Shown: positions 60,964 through 64,000 of the stretch, piece by piece
Layout of the letters: the number at the start of each line of letters is the position of its first letter
How positions within the stretch are numbered: position 1 is the stretch's first letter
Assembly: GCA_021775425.1 (NCBI GenBank)
Contig: JAJFHX010000020.1
Coordinates: forward strand, 83,582-147,581
Source: Hyphomicrobiales bacterium
GTDB lineage: Bacteria; Pseudomonadota; Alphaproteobacteria; Rhizobiales; HXMU1428-3
Length of the DNA: 64,000 nt
Direction: 5' to 3'
Position numbers and translations under genes: made by a program
The notes under the pieces: generated by a model
What the model saw: the letters and a program-made list of their open reading frames with translations, nothing else
What the model was told of the DNA's origin: nothing
Databases searched by the model: none

Positions 60964-62139
60964 TTAAAGTTTGAGATATTTCACCATAAAATAAATTCCG
61001 GCAAACGGGCCGGCAGCCATCACACAAATTGTTAAAGGCCAGCCAATCATCAACGCGATCAAAGGCATGCCCTGCACAGTAAAAATCGTCAGCGAAAAAC
61101 CAAGGGCTGTTTGCAGCGTCATCAGGCTACCCACATGCTCAGCCGGTGAATGATCGGCAATCAAAGCCGAAAATTGGGCCGAATCCGGAATAATCGTCAT
61201 TCCCCATAGCAATACAAAAAAAGTCAGCAACCAGAACGGCCCACCAAAAGAGAGCGCCGTTCCAATCGCCGCCATCCCGCTTCCAGCCATTGCGATGATT
61301 GTCACCTGAGATTTACCGATTTTGTCAGCAGCAAAGCCAGCGAAAATTGATGCCACTCCACCAAGCGCAATCGCAAAGAATGTAATAAGACTGGCCGTGC
61401 TGACAGCACTCGCCAAAGACATCTGGCTGCGAAAGGAAAGCGCGGCAATGCTGGATATCCACGCCCACATTGCATAAAGCTCCCACATATGCCCGAGATA
61501 GCCCAGAAACGGATACCTCAGTCTCTTATCCGTCCAGATCAACCCGACATTACTAAACTGAAACCCAGTCGCTTTCGCATGATAGGGCCCAGTTTGACTG
61601 AACAATATCATCACCCCGCCAAGTAGCGACATAACCGAAGCCACAAAAACAGCAACCCGCCACTCCATACCGCCAAGATAAATGGTCAGAAATGGAGCCG
61701 CACTGCCAATTGTCAAAGCACCAACCATCACTCCAACCAGCAGGCCACGGTCTTCCCGCCCCCATCCAACCGCGATTTTCATTCCAACCGGATATACACC
61801 AGCCAGACAAAAACCGGTCAGAAACCGGCACATCACAGCACCAATTCCGCCAACCTCAAACAAAAATAACGAGAGATTGATCAAGGTGGCAAGAAACGCA
61901 AACAGGGCAAACACATGTTTAGGATTAAATCTGTCAGCAATGCCGAACAGAGCAATAACCAACGCACCAACAACAAACCCGGCGCTAACCGAGCTGGTCA
62001 GCAACCCCTGAATGAACGCATCAATCCCAGCCTCAGCCACCATATCAGGCAACGCCGCCGCTGATAAAAACCACAAGCTCATCGTCAGCAGTTCAGCCAC
62101 AACCAACAATGCGATTGAAATGAATTTATCACTGAACAA
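60964..62139 (-). CDS. MFS transporter
   Basis: 391 aa, about 12 TM; GFCLAGVYPVGMKIAVGWGREDRGLLVG. Confidence 0.88.
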   Translation of the reverse strand: MFSDKFISIALLVVAELLTMSLWFLSAAALPDMVAEAGIDAFIQGLLTSSVSAGFVVGALVIALFGIADRFNPKHVFALFAFLATLINLSLFLFEVGGIGAVMCRFLTGFCLAGVYPVGMKIAVGWGREDRGLLVGVMVGALTIGSAAPFLTIYLGGMEWRVAVFVASVMSLLGGVMILFSQTGPYHAKATGFQFSNVGLIWTDKRLRYPFLGYLGHMWELYAMWAWISSIAALSFRSQMSLASAVSTASLITFFAIALGGVASIFAGFAADKIGKSQVTIIAMAGSGMAAIGTALSFGGPFWLLTFFVLLWGMTIIPDSAQFSALIADHSPAEHVGSLMTLQTALGFSLTIFTVQGMPLIALMIGWPLTICVMAAGPFAGIYFMVKYLKL

Positions 62140-62154
62140 AATGGAAGGGCCTAC

Positions 62155-62790
62155 TCATAACTGAGACCGAACCCAATCTATCGCCAATTTAGGGTCAGTC
62201 GGGATGTCGTAATAAAGGCCATAGCCGTTCACAACCACGAATAAAGAAACCAGACTTAATACAAAACTGAATGACAGCAAAACACCACCACCCGTGATCA
62301 ACGAAACAGATGCCAGAACAATCGCAATTTGCAACAGGGCAATGGCAATACCAAAATAATCCCCCTGCCGGATTGCGATCTCCTGCTTTGCCTTTTCAGC
62401 TTTCGCAGTTGCAAGAATTTCATCTTTTTCAGCTGAATACCGATCAGCCTTTTGCTGCCATTCACTGGCCAGAGCGACCTGGCCCATAGATTTAAAAGTT
62501 CCGGCTGCAATTTCAGAACTGGTCAGACGAATATTTTTCGCCTGAAAATACGAAAACTGGTTCGAAGCTTCTATATGTGCGACAAGCGCCCGTTTCCCTG
62601 CATCATCATCAGCCATTGAAACAAAGGCCAGAAATGCTGCCAGAATGGCGATGTAAATCGGCGTCTTGCTATTGTGCGCTTCTTGCGAAATTTCTTTGAT
62701 GATATTTTTTAGATCATAAGAAACCGCTTTTTCTTCTGTCTGTTTGCCAGACTGAGTATCCTTTAAATCTGAAGACTGTTCCAAAGACAT
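62155..62790 (-). CDS. DUF4337-like membrane protein
   Basis: IYIAILAAFLAFVSMADDDAGKRALVAHIEASNQFSYFQAKNIR; C-terminal TMs. Confidence 0.75.
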   Translation of the reverse strand: MSLEQSSDLKDTQSGKQTEEKAVSYDLKNIIKEISQEAHNSKTPIYIAILAAFLAFVSMADDDAGKRALVAHIEASNQFSYFQAKNIRLTSSEIAAGTFKSMGQVALASEWQQKADRYSAEKDEILATAKAEKAKQEIAIRQGDYFGIAIALLQIAIVLASVSLITGGGVLLSFSFVLSLVSLFVVVNGYGLYYDIPTDPKLAIDWVRSQL

Positions 62791-62981
62791 AACTTAACAA
62801 CTCCCCCAAAAAGAATGAGCTTACCCAATTTAAGGGGGCTAAACAAATAGTCAGCCCCCTTAAAACTTCATATCAAACGGCACATATTTTCATTTATTTT
62901 CACATGATCGGCAAGAAAAACAAACTGTTACGAATAAGTAGAAACGCTCGCTCTTCAATATCTTTAGTGAGCAAACAACAA

Positions 62982-63533
62982 TTAGGCGCCCCCGAATATA
63001 TGAGCGAGATATATACCCGCATCCCGAATGTCAAAAATGAAAGAAATCAGAATGACAGCTGTAATAACCCCAGCCCAGACAGAATAAAAAGTCACTTCCT
63101 TAAAAAATGGCCGTGTCTTTAACATGCAGTAAAGCCCAGGTGACCAGCAAACAATATGTGTAAGACCAATCAATCCACCAAGCACCGGTATATTGAGCGC
63201 CGGATACACAAACAAAACCAGAATAACAGTGAGAATAAACCCGCCAACCAGCCAGCGTGCAATCGGGTAATTCCAGACAAAAAGTAACCCAAGTGCAAAT
63301 ACACCCATCATTACATTCACCCATAGGTGAATAAGCGGTGGCATTTCCGCCATGCCCTTTTCATCAAAAAGCTCCAGCGCCCCATGACCACTAGGATAAT
63401 CTTGCGCAAAAGCGACCGTAGCGGCCAGTAACATAGCCAAAGCGAACACAAATCCACTCAATAAAACAGAACCAGTTGTAAGTTTAAAACTAAATCCCAA
63501 AGTTTTAACCGGCAAATAAACACTCGATACCAT
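62982..63533 (-). CDS. Hypothetical membrane protein
   Basis: 183 aa, about five hydrophobic segments. Confidence 0.65.
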   Translation of the reverse strand: MVSSVYLPVKTLGFSFKLTTGSVLLSGFVFALAMLLAATVAFAQDYPSGHGALELFDEKGMAEMPPLIHLWVNVMMGVFALGLLFVWNYPIARWLVGGFILTVILVLFVYPALNIPVLGGLIGLTHIVCWSPGLYCMLKTRPFFKEVTFYSVWAGVITAVILISFIFDIRDAGIYLAHIFGGA

Positions 63534-63692
63534 AATAGCTCCCCTTAAAATATTTATGAGTGAAATCTCATCCAGGCGAGATCATATTAGCACCCGGATA
63601 AAAGGTCTTCATGAAAATCAACATCCCCGAGTCAATAATAAGTGATCAAAAAACCGAACAGGTTTTAAGGAAACAGATAAAATCAGCACAAA

Positions 63693-63734
63693 AAAACGCC
63701 CCTGAATTGCATCACTGCAAGTCAGGGGCGTTTT
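63693..63734 (-). terminator. Probable rRNA operon terminator
   Basis: AAAACGCCCCTGA-A-TTGCA-TCAC-TGCAA-G-TCAGGGGCGTTTT long stem downstream of 5S on minus strand. Confidence 0.85.
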
Positions 63735-63784
63735 AGATTCTATTATATGAACAAAGATCAGAGAGGACTTGATAGATAAACCCC

Positions 63785-63856
63785 GTTGCTTGTGAGCAAC
63801 CTAAAGGGTCATTTAGTGATCCCGGTTGCTTGTGGGCAACCAGAAGGGTCATTTAG
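63785..63856. repeat. Two tandem 32-nt hairpin repeats downstream of 5S rRNA
   Basis: gttgcttgtgagcaacctaaagggtcatttag (63785-63816) and gttgcttgtgggcaaccagaagggtcatttag (63825-63856). Confidence 0.9.
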
Positions 63857-63880
63857 AATGACAACCTGTGTAGTTTATAT

Positions 63881-63996
63881 GCCTGGCAACGACCTACTCT
63901 CCCACATCTTAAGATGAAGTACCATCGGCGCTGGAGCATTTCACGGCCGAGTTCGAGATGGGATCGGGTGTAGGCGCTCCGCCATAATCACCAGGC
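63881..63996 (-). rRNA. rrf: 5S ribosomal RNA
   Basis: Reverse complement GCCTGGTGATTATGGCGGAGCGCCTACACCCGATCCCATCTCGAACTCGGCCGTGAAATGCTCCAGCGCCGATGGTACTTC...GGGAGAGTAGGTCGTTGCCAGGC. Confidence 0.97.
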
Positions 63997-64000
63997 AAAT

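Noticed and set aside
63785-63856. Possible CRISPR array
   Set aside because: Only two repeats, 8-bp gap between them, each forming its own hairpin; adjacent to 5S rRNA and no cas genes.

Overview
The window is about 64 kb of an alphaproteobacterial chromosome. It is gene-dense and mostly housekeeping. There is no prophage, transposase, CRISPR array or integrase that I can support. Main blocks, left to right: (1) acyl/oxalyl-CoA ligase-like, ketopantoate reductase-like and gamma-glutamyltransferase genes with TTGTATACAA palindromes upstream, then a tandem universal stress protein and a complete tripartite tricarboxylate transporter (tctCBA); (2) an orphan amino-acid ABC binding protein and an L,D-transpeptidase; (3) tRNA-Phe, hslO, argF, argD and gcrA; (4) a full Tad/Flp pilus locus (tadC, tadB, cpaF, cpaE, cpaD, cpaC, cpaB, cpaA, flp pilin, a stand-alone secretin N-domain protein and three TadE/F/G-type pseudopilins); the 55-aa Flp pilin is missing from the supplied ORF track; (5) msrA, a sirtuin, aroC, a histidine phosphatase, fabI, an M20 dipeptidase, rnhB and a PA0069-type radical SAM gene; (6) a paired TIGR04283/TIGR04282-like glycosyltransferase set and a type I secretion ABC/HlyD pair; (7) glyS, glyQ, a GH19-like plus coiled-coil operon, an S49 peptidase, a DUF2007-methyltransferase fusion and a polyprenyl synthetase; (8) an 847-aa beta-helix-like membrane protein, small secreted/Tat proteins, an MFS transporter, a DUF4337 protein and 5S rRNA at the right edge. 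The best candidates for something under-described are the GH19/coiled-coil two-gene operon preceded by a 3x15-bp tandem repeat, a hairpin repeat found downstream of both stable RNA genes, the beta-helix membrane protein, the DUF2007-methyltransferase fusion and the shared TTGTATACAA palindromes. No homology search was run; all family calls are by recognition of motifs.
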